A stretch of DNA of 64,000 nucleotides from Adhaeribacter aerolatus (GTDB lineage Bacteria; Bacteroidota; Bacteroidia; Cytophagales; Hymenobacteraceae): assembly GCF_007991635.1 (NCBI RefSeq), contig NZ_BJYS01000019.1:78131-142130 (forward strand). The letters run 5' to 3'. Below the pieces are notes generated by a model, which did no database searches, was not told the DNA's origin, and was given only the letters and a program-made list of their open reading frames with translations. Shown here piece after piece: positions 51,889 to 60,093 of this stretch. Position numbers and translations under genes: made by a program. Position 1 is the first letter of the stretch, and the number at the start of each line of letters is the position of its first letter.

Positions 51889-54060
51889 ATGAATCCGAAA
51901 AAGATAAACTCCGAAATAATTCAGAACGGATCTGAAATAGTAACCGGCACCAGCCAGGCAGTCGGCATTAATCGCCGGCAGTTTTTCAAATGGCTGGGCG
52001 GCGGACTGGCGGTAGCCTTTGTATGGCAGGATACTTCTATTCTGGCTGCGGCGGAAAAAGAAATTTTAGCATTTAAAAAATTACCGACCGAGCAGATAGG
52101 CGCCTGGCTGCATATTGCCGAAGATAATACCGTAACGGTATATACCGGCAAAGTAGAAGTAGGCCAGAATATCCGGACTTCTTTGGCGCAAATAGTAGCT
52201 GAGGAACTGCTGGTCCCCATTTCGGCCATTAAAATGGTAATGGGCGATACCGACTTAGTGCCTTACGATGCCGGGACCTTCGGGAGCCGCAGCACTCCGG
52301 CCATGGGCAGTCAGCTACGTAAAACCGCTATTGCCGCCCGCGAAGCTTTGCTGGAAATGGCGAGCCAAACCTTAAAAAAAAACAAAAGCGCTTTAAAACT
52401 GGCCAACGGTAAAATAACCGCACCGGGCAGCACCGCTTTAAGTTACGGTCAGATAGTTAAGGGAAAGCAACTGCTGCAAACCATTTCGGATAATGCCCCG
52501 GCTATTGCGGTAAGTCAATGGAAAATCGCCGGCACTTCGGTACCCAAGGTAAACGGGCGCGATTTTATTACGGGCCGGCACAAATATGTTTCGGATATTA
52601 AAATTCCCGGTATGTTGTACGGCAAAATATTGCGTTCACCCACTTTTGGGGCAACACTGGCGGCGATAGATGTGACCGCGGCTAAAGCCATGAAAGGCGT
52701 AACCGTTGTCCACGAAGGTGACTTTGTGGGAGTAGCCGCGCCGGATTTATCTATGGCAGATAAAGCCGTAGCCGCAATAAAAGCCCAGTGGAAAACCACC
52801 AACCAGCCTTCCCGAGCCGAAATATTCGCTTACTTAAAAAATAAAGCTTCGTCCGGCCAAAGCGGCGGCCGCAATGGTGGTACAACCAAAGGCGATATGA
52901 AAGCTGGCTTGGCTGCCGCTGACAAAACCTTGCAGGAAACCTACCTGGTAGATTATATTGCGCACGCCCCTATGGAACCCCGGGCAGCCCTGGCCCATTG
53001 GGAAAATGGTAAACTCACCGTCTGGACGGGTACCCAACGCCCCTTTGGCGTGCAAAGCGATTTGGCTGAAGAATTTAAGATTCCGGAAGAAAAAGTTCGG
53101 GTAATTATGCCCGATACCGGTTCGGCTTACGGTGGCAAACACTCCGGCGAAGCAGCGGTGGAAGCGGCTCGCCTGGCCAAAGCGGCGCAAAAAACCGTAA
53201 AACTTACCTGGACGCGCCCCGAAGAATTTACCTGGGCTTATTTCCGGCCGGCCGGCGTAATAGAAGTTAATGCCGGGGTGAAGAAAGACGGTACTTTAAC
53301 GGCCTGGGAGTTTCATAACTATAACTCCGGAGGTTCCGGCATCCGCACCCCGTACGAAGTAGCTAACCAGCAAATTCAGTATCATCCGTCCGATTCGCCG
53401 CTAAAGCAGGGTTCTTACCGCGGACTGGCTTCTACGGCCAATATTTTTGCCCTCGAATCGCAGATGAACGACCTGGCCCAACTCGTAAATCAGGATCCGT
53501 TGGAATTCCGGTTGAAAAATCTGCAGGAACCCCGGTTGCGGGCCGTTTTTCAGCAGGCCGCCGAAGCTTTTAACTGGGGCAAAACCAAACCGGCCAAAGA
53601 CCACGGCTTTGGCATTGCGGGTGGTACCGAAAAAGGCGGGTTTACCGCTACTTGCGCCGAAGTTGCCGTCGACCGCAACACCGGCGAAGTAAAAGTAATC
53701 CGGACAACTACCGCTTTTGAATGTGGTGCCATTATTAACCCCGAGCATTTAGACCAGCAGATACTGGGGGCCATTGTGCAGGGTTTAGGCGGGGCGCTGT
53801 TTGAAGCCATTGATTTTGAAAACGGTAAAATATTAAACCCAACCTTTGCTCAGTACCGGGTGCCGCGGTTTAAAGACACGCCCATAGTGCAAATTATTCA
53901 GGTAAACCGCCCGGATTTGCCTTCGGCCGGGGCCGGCGAAGCGCCTATTGTAGCGATTGCTCCCGCTATCCGGAATGCCATTGCGGATGCTACCGGCATC
54001 AAACTAAAAAAGCTGCCCTTAGTACCCAACGGGCTGTTAGTTCATTTGAAGAAAAGCTGA
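51889..54060 (+). CDS. Molybdopterin-binding subunit of a molybdenum hydroxylase (IorB-like)
   Basis: This 723-residue large subunit belongs to the xanthine oxidase family. The N-terminus has a twin-arginine-like signal (NRRQFFKWLGGGLAVAF, Arg29-Arg30), suggesting Tat export with the 2Fe-2S subunit. Visible are VYTGKVEVGQNIRTSLAQ, GTFGSRSTPAMG, GSAYGGKHSGEAAVEAARLA and the C-terminal Glu motif SAGAGEAPIVAIAPAI that holds the catalytic base near the molybdenum. It probably oxidises an aldehyde or N-heterocycle, which cannot be specified. It is cotranscribed with the preceding gene. Molybdenum-cofactor genes are not in this window. Confidence 0.9.
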   Translation: MNPKKINSEIIQNGSEIVTGTSQAVGINRRQFFKWLGGGLAVAFVWQDTSILAAAEKEILAFKKLPTEQIGAWLHIAEDNTVTVYTGKVEVGQNIRTSLAQIVAEELLVPISAIKMVMGDTDLVPYDAGTFGSRSTPAMGSQLRKTAIAAREALLEMASQTLKKNKSALKLANGKITAPGSTALSYGQIVKGKQLLQTISDNAPAIAVSQWKIAGTSVPKVNGRDFITGRHKYVSDIKIPGMLYGKILRSPTFGATLAAIDVTAAKAMKGVTVVHEGDFVGVAAPDLSMADKAVAAIKAQWKTTNQPSRAEIFAYLKNKASSGQSGGRNGGTTKGDMKAGLAAADKTLQETYLVDYIAHAPMEPRAALAHWENGKLTVWTGTQRPFGVQSDLAEEFKIPEEKVRVIMPDTGSAYGGKHSGEAAVEAARLAKAAQKTVKLTWTRPEEFTWAYFRPAGVIEVNAGVKKDGTLTAWEFHNYNSGGSGIRTPYEVANQQIQYHPSDSPLKQGSYRGLASTANIFALESQMNDLAQLVNQDPLEFRLKNLQEPRLRAVFQQAAEAFNWGKTKPAKDHGFGIAGGTEKGGFTATCAEVAVDRNTGEVKVIRTTTAFECGAIINPEHLDQQILGAIVQGLGGALFEAIDFENGKILNPTFAQYRVPRFKDTPIVQIIQVNRPDLPSAGAGEAPIVAIAPAIRNAIADATGIKLKKLPLVPNGLLVHLKKS

Positions 54061-54192
54061 TGAAGAAGATAATAATTAAAGAATGAGATAAGTGTCAAAA
54101 AATAAAACAAGGAGAATGCAACCAATTAGAGAAAAAAGCCCTCTTTCCCATTAGGGCTACATTACTTTAACAATCTTAACAAACTTTCCTCT

Positions 54193-54501
54193 ATGAAAAT
54201 TGAAGTTCTTCTTCTCTGTTTTATTATCTTTTTATTTACCAGTTGTGAAAAAGAAGAAGGTATTATTGGTGAATACAAATACGAACTTAAGGGCGAAATT
54301 CAAAAAATGGGGGCAACTTGGTACATGTATGGCACTTATCAAATAAAGTCCAATAGTGCAACATACCCAATCAAAAGTAGCACGATAGATCTGGATAAAT
54401 ATTTAAACAAAAAGGTTATAATTTGGGGTGACCCAACCCCAGGTTATCCCATAGATTTCGGACCTGATTATATTGAAGTAAAACGGATAAAAAATAAATG
54501 A
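54193..54501 (+). CDS. Small lipoprotein of unknown function
   Basis: This 102-residue protein has a signal peptide ending in lipobox LFTSC (Cys18). The mature part is a small beta-rich domain with many Tyr, Lys and Ile. Its coding DNA is visibly more AT-rich than its neighbours, with AAA/AAT codons dominating, which may reflect recent acquisition or weak selection. It is not recognised as a named family. It lies between the molybdenum hydroxylase and a beta-barrel gene and ends shortly before a long perfect hairpin. Confidence 0.6.
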   Translation: MKIEVLLLCFIIFLFTSCEKEEGIIGEYKYELKGEIQKMGATWYMYGTYQIKSNSATYPIKSSTIDLDKYLNKKVIIWGDPTPGYPIDFGPDYIEVKRIKNK

Positions 54502-54532
54502 ATTAAGGAACCAAAATATGTGCCTAAGCAGT

Positions 54533-54575
54533 AAGGGTTGAGAATAGTTGGTAAGAACTATTCTCAACCCTTTGT
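54533..54575. terminator. Long perfect hairpin terminator
   Basis: AAGGGTTGAGAATAGTT (54533-54549) and AACTATTCTCAACCCTT (54556-54572) pair perfectly over 17 bases around a 6-base loop. The T-rich sequence TTTGTTTTGG follows. It ends the lipoprotein gene 32 bases after its stop. Confidence 0.85.
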
Positions 54576-54694
54576 TTTGGTCATTCATCCGGCGGGTTAA
54601 GGCTTTTAACTTCTTATTTTTTCGAAGCAAAACAGAAAGGTGCAGATTTGGGAAGCGATAGAATTTTATCCAACACCCAGACCTAAACCTAACT

Positions 54695-55300
54695 ATGAAA
54701 AAACATTTTACCCTCGTACTAACTGCCTGTTGCTTCTTTTTCTCTTTGGCACTTTTTGCTCAGAAACCGAAAATCGGAATACGGGTAGGCAGTAATTATA
54801 CCAACTTTATCGGCGAAAATGCGAAGGAATTAAACCTGGAGAATATCTGGGGCGGCCACGGCGGTTTGAATATTACTTTGCCCGTTTACAAGAACAATAT
54901 TTCGCTAAAATCAGATATTATTTACTCAACCAAAGGCGCGGCCTCGGCCAACGACAGCCTGAAAATAAACCTGGGCTACCTGGATGTTCCGCTGCTGGGA
55001 CAAATAACGGCCGGCCCTTTTTACCTCGAAGCTGGTCCGCAGATGTCTTTTTTAGTTAATGATACCTTTAAAGATAAGAGCGGCAAGACCAACGCCGAAA
55101 CCATGCTGAACAGCTTCCGGCGTACCAGTTTGTGTTTTGCTTTAGGGGCTGGCACCTACATACCGGTACTGGGCTTAACGTTAGGCATTCGCTACAACGG
55201 CGATTTTTCTAACCTGGTAAATAATTTGGAGGACAAAGCGTTCCGGAATTCGCTTTTTATGTTTACCACCAGCTTTACCTTACCCACAAAAACTTTTTAA
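54695..55300 (+). CDS. Small outer-membrane beta-barrel protein
   Basis: This 201-residue protein has a Sec signal peptide (about 1-22, ending LALFAQ) and an alternating beta-barrel pattern of roughly eight strands (IGIRVGSNYTNFIGE, GHGGLNITLPVYKNN, GQITAGPFYLEAGPQMSFLV). It belongs to the same porin-like superfamily as the protein at 10732, with a similar LEAGPQ segment. Function is unknown. The gene converges on ackA with only two bases between the stops, so no separate terminator is needed to the right. Confidence 0.82.
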   Translation: MKKHFTLVLTACCFFFSLALFAQKPKIGIRVGSNYTNFIGENAKELNLENIWGGHGGLNITLPVYKNNISLKSDIIYSTKGAASANDSLKINLGYLDVPLLGQITAGPFYLEAGPQMSFLVNDTFKDKSGKTNAETMLNSFRRTSLCFALGAGTYIPVLGLTLGIRYNGDFSNLVNNLEDKAFRNSLFMFTTSFTLPTKTF

Positions 55301-55302
55301 AG

Positions 55303-56511
55303 CTATACTGCGGCGCCGGCTAATAACGCGTGGCACTGCTGGGCAATTTCCAGTTCTTCGTTCGTCGGGATAACTAAAACTTTAACCCGCGCCTGGGCTT
55401 GGTTAATTTCGCGCAGGCTTTTGGCCGGGCTTTGGTTTTTTTCCTGGTCTAATATAATCCCCAGGTAATCCATATCCCGGCAAACCAGTTCCCGGATTTT
55501 AGCATCATTTTCGCCGACGCCGGCCGTAAAAACCAGGGCATCGAGGCCGTTGAGCACTGTCGCATAAGCACCTAAATATTTCCTGATGCGGTAGGCATAT
55601 AAATCGTAAGCCAGGGCTGCTTGCTCATCTCCGGCCGCAATAGCCTTAGAGATATCGCGCATATCGCTGTGGCCCGTAAGCCCCAGCATGCCGCTGCGCT
55701 TGTTCAAAAGCATATTTACCTGTTCGGGATCGTAGCCAAGTTGGTTAATTAAATGAAAAACCACCGAAGGATCGATATCGCCGGAACGGGTACCCATAAT
55801 TAAGCCACTTAAAGGCCCGAAACCCATACTGGTATCTACGGATTGGCCGTTGCGTACCGCGGCCATGCTGCAGCCATTGCCCAAATGAACGGTTATTATT
55901 TTGTTCTCGGATTTGTTTAAATATTTCGCAGCTTGCTCGGCAACATATTTATGGCTGGTACCATGAAAACCATATACCCGGATGCCTAATTCGGTATAAA
56001 ATGTTTCGGGCAAAGCATACCGGAAGGCCACCGGCGGCATGGTTTGGTGGAAAGCCGTATCGAAAACCGCTACCTGCCGGGCTTGGGTAAATATTTTTTC
56101 GGCTACTTCTATTCCTAAAAAGTTAGCCGGATTGTGCAACGGGGCCAGCGGAAATAATTTCCTGATTTCGTCTTTAACCGCTTTGTTTATGATAGCCGTT
56201 TTGGCAAAGCTTTCGCCGCCGTGTACTACCCGGTGACCAACTACCTGAATTTCTTCCGGATTCTGAATAACCCCAATTTCCGGATCGGTTAATAATTCTT
56301 TCACCTCCTGCAAACCGGCTTCGTGGTCGGGCAAATCCAGGGTGCGTTTAACTACCTGCTCTTCTGCCTGGCTAAATATTTTGTGCGTAATAATAGAGTT
56401 TTCCAGTCCGATGCGTTCAATTAAGCCGCTGCAAATTGGGTCGGGCGAAGGTAATTTAAACAACTGGTATTTAATGGAGCTGCTGCCCGAGTTAACGACA
56501 AATATATTCAT
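55303..56511 (-). CDS. ackA: Acetate kinase
   Basis: AckA transfers phosphate between acetyl phosphate and ADP, yielding ATP and acetate. At 402 residues it is typical. Motifs of the ASKHA fold are present: VVNSGSSSIKYQLF at the N-terminus, VVHGGESF, VYGFHGTSHKYVA, TVHLGNGCSMAAV and FTAGVGEND. It follows pta on the minus strand with a 187-base gap, completing the acetyl-CoA to acetate route. This pathway gives ATP under low oxygen and overflow conditions, in keeping with the NO/N2O reduction genes. Confidence 0.96.
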   Translation of the reverse strand: MNIFVVNSGSSSIKYQLFKLPSPDPICSGLIERIGLENSIITHKIFSQAEEQVVKRTLDLPDHEAGLQEVKELLTDPEIGVIQNPEEIQVVGHRVVHGGESFAKTAIINKAVKDEIRKLFPLAPLHNPANFLGIEVAEKIFTQARQVAVFDTAFHQTMPPVAFRYALPETFYTELGIRVYGFHGTSHKYVAEQAAKYLNKSENKIITVHLGNGCSMAAVRNGQSVDTSMGFGPLSGLIMGTRSGDIDPSVVFHLINQLGYDPEQVNMLLNKRSGMLGLTGHSDMRDISKAIAAGDEQAALAYDLYAYRIRKYLGAYATVLNGLDALVFTAGVGENDAKIRELVCRDMDYLGIILDQEKNQSPAKSLREINQAQARVKVLVIPTNEELEIAQQCHALLAGAAV

Positions 56512-56698
56512 GGAAATTTTTATTTACTCTTTTCTCCACCATTGGTAGAGAATTTAATTTAAGGTGAAATAGGCAAAAATTGGGCTTACGCATAAAAGGA
56601 TAAGTTGGCGTTACGGCGGGTTTTCACCTGCACCTGGTTGGTTAAAAAAACAGCAAGGGCAGCCATTGATCGAAGCAATTTGCGTAAATATCAAGTAA

Positions 56699-58789
56699 TT
56701 ATTCCTGGCTTTGAATGGCGGTAATGATTACGGTATTAAATATATCGTCTACCGTGCATCCCCGGCTCAGATCGTTTACCGGTTTATTCAAGCCTTGCAG
56801 CATAGGGCCGATGGCCAGAGCACCAGTTTCGCGCTGTACGGCTTTATAAGTGTTGTTACCGGTATTTAAATCAGGAAATATCAGTACGCTGGCCTGACCA
56901 GCCACTTTAGAGTTAGGCATTTTTTGGCGACCCACAATTGGATCCACGGCGGCATCGTACTGAATAGGGCCTTCTACTGCCAAATCGGGCCTTTTTTGCT
57001 TTACAATTTCGGTAGCGCGTCGCACTTTCTCTACTTCTTCGCCCTCACCAGAGGTGCCCGACGAATACGACAACATGGCTACCCGGGGCTCGATGCCGAA
57101 GCGTTGGCTGCTCTCGGCCGAAGAAATGGCAATTTCGGCCAGTTGCTCGGCGGTAGGGTTGGGGTTAACTGCGCAATCGCCGAATACCGAAACCCGGTCG
57201 GGCAGGCACATAAAAAATACGGAAGAAACAATAGATACGCCGGGCTTTGTTTTGATAAACTGCAAAGCTGGCCGAATCGTGTGCATGGTAGTGTGTACGG
57301 CGCCCGAAACCATCCCATCGGCATGGCCTTTGTACACCATCATGGTGCCAAAATACGAAACATCTGTCATCAGGTCGTAAGCCATTTCGAGTTCAACATT
57401 TTTGTTTTTCCGGAGCTCGTAAAAGGTATGCACATAATCTTCGTAATATTCCGAATGGGCCGGATCAATTACCCGCACGCGCTCTAAATTCAGGTTTAAC
57501 CCCAGTTGTCTCACCGAGGCAGCCACCTGGGCCGGATCACCCAGAATGGTTAAATCAACCACATCCTGATCTACGAGACGGGCAGCAGCTTTCAGAATGC
57601 GTTCGTCGTTGCCTTCGGGCAGCACAATGTGTTTCCGCTGACTTTTGGCCCACTTTACCAGTTGGTACTGAAACATGTGGGGAGTAATGCCTTCGGCTTT
57701 GAAAGTAATTAATTTTTCATCAAGCACCGGAATATCTACATAGCGCTCGAAGGTATTTATAGCCAATTCTATTTTTTTGATATTATCCGGTGTTATCCGC
57801 GACTTAATGGCGCCAATCTGGGTGGTGGTGTGGAAAGTGCCGGTTCCTACGGCAATAATCGGCACTACCGTTTGCAACCCTTCGAGGAGGCGCAATACCG
57901 GTTCTTCAGGTTCAACGCCGGCCGTCAGCACAATGCCCGCTATCCGGGGGTAGTTTGCCGAAATATTGGCTACTAGCGCGCATACAATAATATCGCCGCG
58001 GTCGCCGGGGGTAACAATTAATAAATTGTCTTTTAAGTAATTCAGGAAGTTAGGCACCTGCATGGCGCCCGTCACAAAATTATCGACCTGGTTGTTAAGA
58101 TGTTGCTCCCCGAAAAGTAATTTACCGCCCAGGCTTTCGTAAATTTCTTTCATGGTGGGGTTCAGCAAATTTTTATCCTCCGGAATTATGGCCAGCGTTA
58201 AATCCGGCGGTAATTGCGCGTGTAATAATTCGCGTACATCATCTACCTGTTCGAGCTTTACTTTATTCGCTACTATCAGCAGGACTTGCACTTCGCGGGC
58301 TTCGAAATTTCGCAGCACCGCCAGGGCATCGTTAATGATCTGAGCAGTGGTTTTATTCTCGCCGGAAACCACAATAATTGCGGGTGCCCCGAGGTTTTTG
58401 GCAATGGCTACGTTGGCGTCAAACTCAAAGGCAATTCCCTGCCCCAGAAAATCGCTGCCCTCCACAATCATGAAATCATAGCTTTCTTCGAGTTGTTTGT
58501 ATTTAGTGATTACCCGGTCTATAATTTCACCCTCGTGGTCTGTTTCCAGCAGGCTTATTACTTCCTGGCCGGTAAAGGCATACGTATCTTCGTAAGCCAT
58601 CGGTAAATTAAAATAGCTCAGAATGGTATCGATATGAACATCCCGCTTTTGGAGGGGATTGAAATTAATAATGGGTTTAAAATAACCAACTTTCTGGGCT
58701 TTACCCAAAAGCATATTTACCAATCCAAGGGCTACAATAGATTTGCCGCTGTAAGGCTCGGCGGTAGCAATAAAGATATTTTTGGTCAT
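56699..58789 (-). CDS. pta: Phosphate acetyltransferase (long form)
   Basis: Pta converts acetyl-CoA and phosphate to acetyl phosphate. At 696 residues this is the long form. The N-terminal P-loop/CobB-like domain has AEPYSGKSIVALGLVN, then a DRTGG-type middle domain (GDRGDIIVCALVA), and the C-terminal catalytic PTA domain has VLPEGNDERILKAA, GHADGMVSGAVHTT, SVFFMCLPDR and MLSYSSGTSGEG. It is the upstream partner of ackA. No obvious regulatory element was identified in front of it beyond a one-mismatch -7 box in 58916-58923. Confidence 0.96.
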   Translation of the reverse strand: MTKNIFIATAEPYSGKSIVALGLVNMLLGKAQKVGYFKPIINFNPLQKRDVHIDTILSYFNLPMAYEDTYAFTGQEVISLLETDHEGEIIDRVITKYKQLEESYDFMIVEGSDFLGQGIAFEFDANVAIAKNLGAPAIIVVSGENKTTAQIINDALAVLRNFEAREVQVLLIVANKVKLEQVDDVRELLHAQLPPDLTLAIIPEDKNLLNPTMKEIYESLGGKLLFGEQHLNNQVDNFVTGAMQVPNFLNYLKDNLLIVTPGDRGDIIVCALVANISANYPRIAGIVLTAGVEPEEPVLRLLEGLQTVVPIIAVGTGTFHTTTQIGAIKSRITPDNIKKIELAINTFERYVDIPVLDEKLITFKAEGITPHMFQYQLVKWAKSQRKHIVLPEGNDERILKAAARLVDQDVVDLTILGDPAQVAASVRQLGLNLNLERVRVIDPAHSEYYEDYVHTFYELRKNKNVELEMAYDLMTDVSYFGTMMVYKGHADGMVSGAVHTTMHTIRPALQFIKTKPGVSIVSSVFFMCLPDRVSVFGDCAVNPNPTAEQLAEIAISSAESSQRFGIEPRVAMLSYSSGTSGEGEEVEKVRRATEIVKQKRPDLAVEGPIQYDAAVDPIVGRQKMPNSKVAGQASVLIFPDLNTGNNTYKAVQRETGALAIGPMLQGLNKPVNDLSRGCTVDDIFNTVIITAIQSQE

Positions 58790-59118
58790 AGAAACACTGA
58801 TTTTGGCGCGAAATTACCCCGCAACATTTCTGCCCGGGATGATAACGCTCATCGTACGGCATGTTTTTAACCCTATTAAACTTGTCTGGTAAGTACAGGG
58901 TTTTAGGCGAAGGCTCAAATAAACTGCCTATAATGGTTAAAAACAACAAACAAGCCGCTTCATTAAAGAGAATGGATAGATTAAGGCGTTACCTAGCCAC
59001 GCCGCAAAAACTTGCCGGATAGAAAAAGATTCTGAAAGGCTTCTATTATTTTATACGCTTCTATAAACGAAAAGAGTCTGTTATTCCGAAATAACAGACT
59101 CTCTTGGATTTCGTTTTT
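58790..59118. other. Intergenic region upstream of pta
   Basis: This 329-base region holds the tentative pta promoter on the minus strand (TTTATTTG at 58916-58923 with TTTG about 23 bases upstream) and the terminator for the neighbouring gene at 59073-59102. No gene was recognised. Confidence 0.35.
59073..59102 (-). terminator. Terminator of the gene ending at 59119
   Basis: AGAGTCTGTTATT (59073-59085) pairs perfectly with AATAACAGACTCT (59090-59102). On the minus strand the hairpin is followed by TTTCGTTT. It starts 17 bases after the stop of the minus-strand gene. Confidence 0.8.
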
Positions 59119-59772
59119 TTAGCGGCAACGGCTGTTGTAATTTTCTACTACCGTTCCTAATTTGTTAAATTTCTTTAAATCGGGTTGGCTGTTGGCGTAG
59201 TTCATAAACTCCGGACAGTCGCCAAATAAGGCCGCAAATTCTTCTTCGTATTTTCTTTTCTTCAGAATAAAGGGTTTGCTGCCTTGCTTATAAACCACAT
59301 AGCTCGATTCATTTTCTTTCAGCTTAAAACCGGCTACGTTGGTGGAGCTTTCGGAACCGGTCGGATTATCAAATAGTTTAATGCGGCTGCCATTCATCAG
59401 GCGTTCGGCAAAAACCTTCTTTCCGGCTTTCGTCGGATGGTCAATGCTCTCGTAATGCAGGTGGTTTTTATCTACCGAAGTTAAATCATTATAATCGCGC
59501 AACAGTTTGGGTCTCTTTTGGCCATAACCGATTACATCATCGGCGCTGTATTTGGTCTTTGTTCCTTTTGCGTCTTTAAAAACAATCTGGGTTACGTAAT
59601 TATTTACCACCCGGGCAGCAACCTGACCTTTAAGGGTATCCTGGGCCGGGGTAACCACATAGCCGTCTACGGATAAAACAATGGGTTCGGTGGAGTTTAC
59701 CATCTGGGCCGAAACCTGAGAAGAGAAGGTGGCCAGTACGCCCACCAACAAGGCATTTTTTAAAATCTTCAT
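59119..59772 (-). CDS. Secreted protein of unknown function
   Basis: This 217-residue protein has a Sec signal peptide (MKILKNALLVGVLATFSSQVSA) and a mature part with beta-strand character at first (LSVDGYVVTPAQDTLKGQV, TQIVFKDAKGTKTKYSADDV) and a Lys/Tyr/Glu-rich C-terminus with two cysteines (GDCPEFM and NSRCR). It looks like Bacteroidota proteins with a DUF-type beta domain preceding a helical tail, but no family name could be assigned. It is monocistronic with its own terminator. The ATCTAAAC leader lies two bases before the start. Confidence 0.75.
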   Translation of the reverse strand: MKILKNALLVGVLATFSSQVSAQMVNSTEPIVLSVDGYVVTPAQDTLKGQVAARVVNNYVTQIVFKDAKGTKTKYSADDVIGYGQKRPKLLRDYNDLTSVDKNHLHYESIDHPTKAGKKVFAERLMNGSRIKLFDNPTGSESSTNVAGFKLKENESSYVVYKQGSKPFILKKRKYEEEFAALFGDCPEFMNYANSQPDLKKFNKLGTVVENYNSRCR

Positions 59773-59950
59773 AGTTTAGATAAATAGGTGTTTAGAGGAT
59801 TAGGGCTTATAATTTTAGGTAAATATTTCCGGCTGCATTAATTTTAGTGATAAAAACAAAAATTAAAGAAGCGCGGATATTTACAAAAATAAGGAATGAA
59901 GTACCTGGAAATCAATACTTAAAAATGGGTATTTTGGGTATATTTATTTC

Positions 59951-60010
59951 TGGCTTGTCTCCTGGCAAGCCAACAATTAACCTTGAATTATAGGAGGTGC
60001 AATCAAGGTT
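59951..60010. other. Two neighbouring hairpins in an intergenic spacer
   Basis: TGGCTTG (59951-59957) pairs with CAAGCCA (59966-59972), and AACCTTGA (59979-59986) pairs with TCAAGGTT (60003-60010) around a 16-base loop. They sit in the 321-base spacer 59773-60093 downstream of the FG-GAP gene. Neither has a clear T-tract. They could be transcript ends or a small structured RNA. The remainder of the spacer shows nothing. Confidence 0.35.
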
Positions 60011-60093
60011 CTTGTTCCGGCCTTTGGGAATACGAACCGGGGTAAAATACAGGTATTTTGTGTATTTTATCTCTAAAGATTAGTTAAACAATA

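Noticed and set aside
56924..57487. A 187-residue forward ORF inside pta
   Set aside because: Antisense shadow of the pta catalytic domain; no domain of its own.
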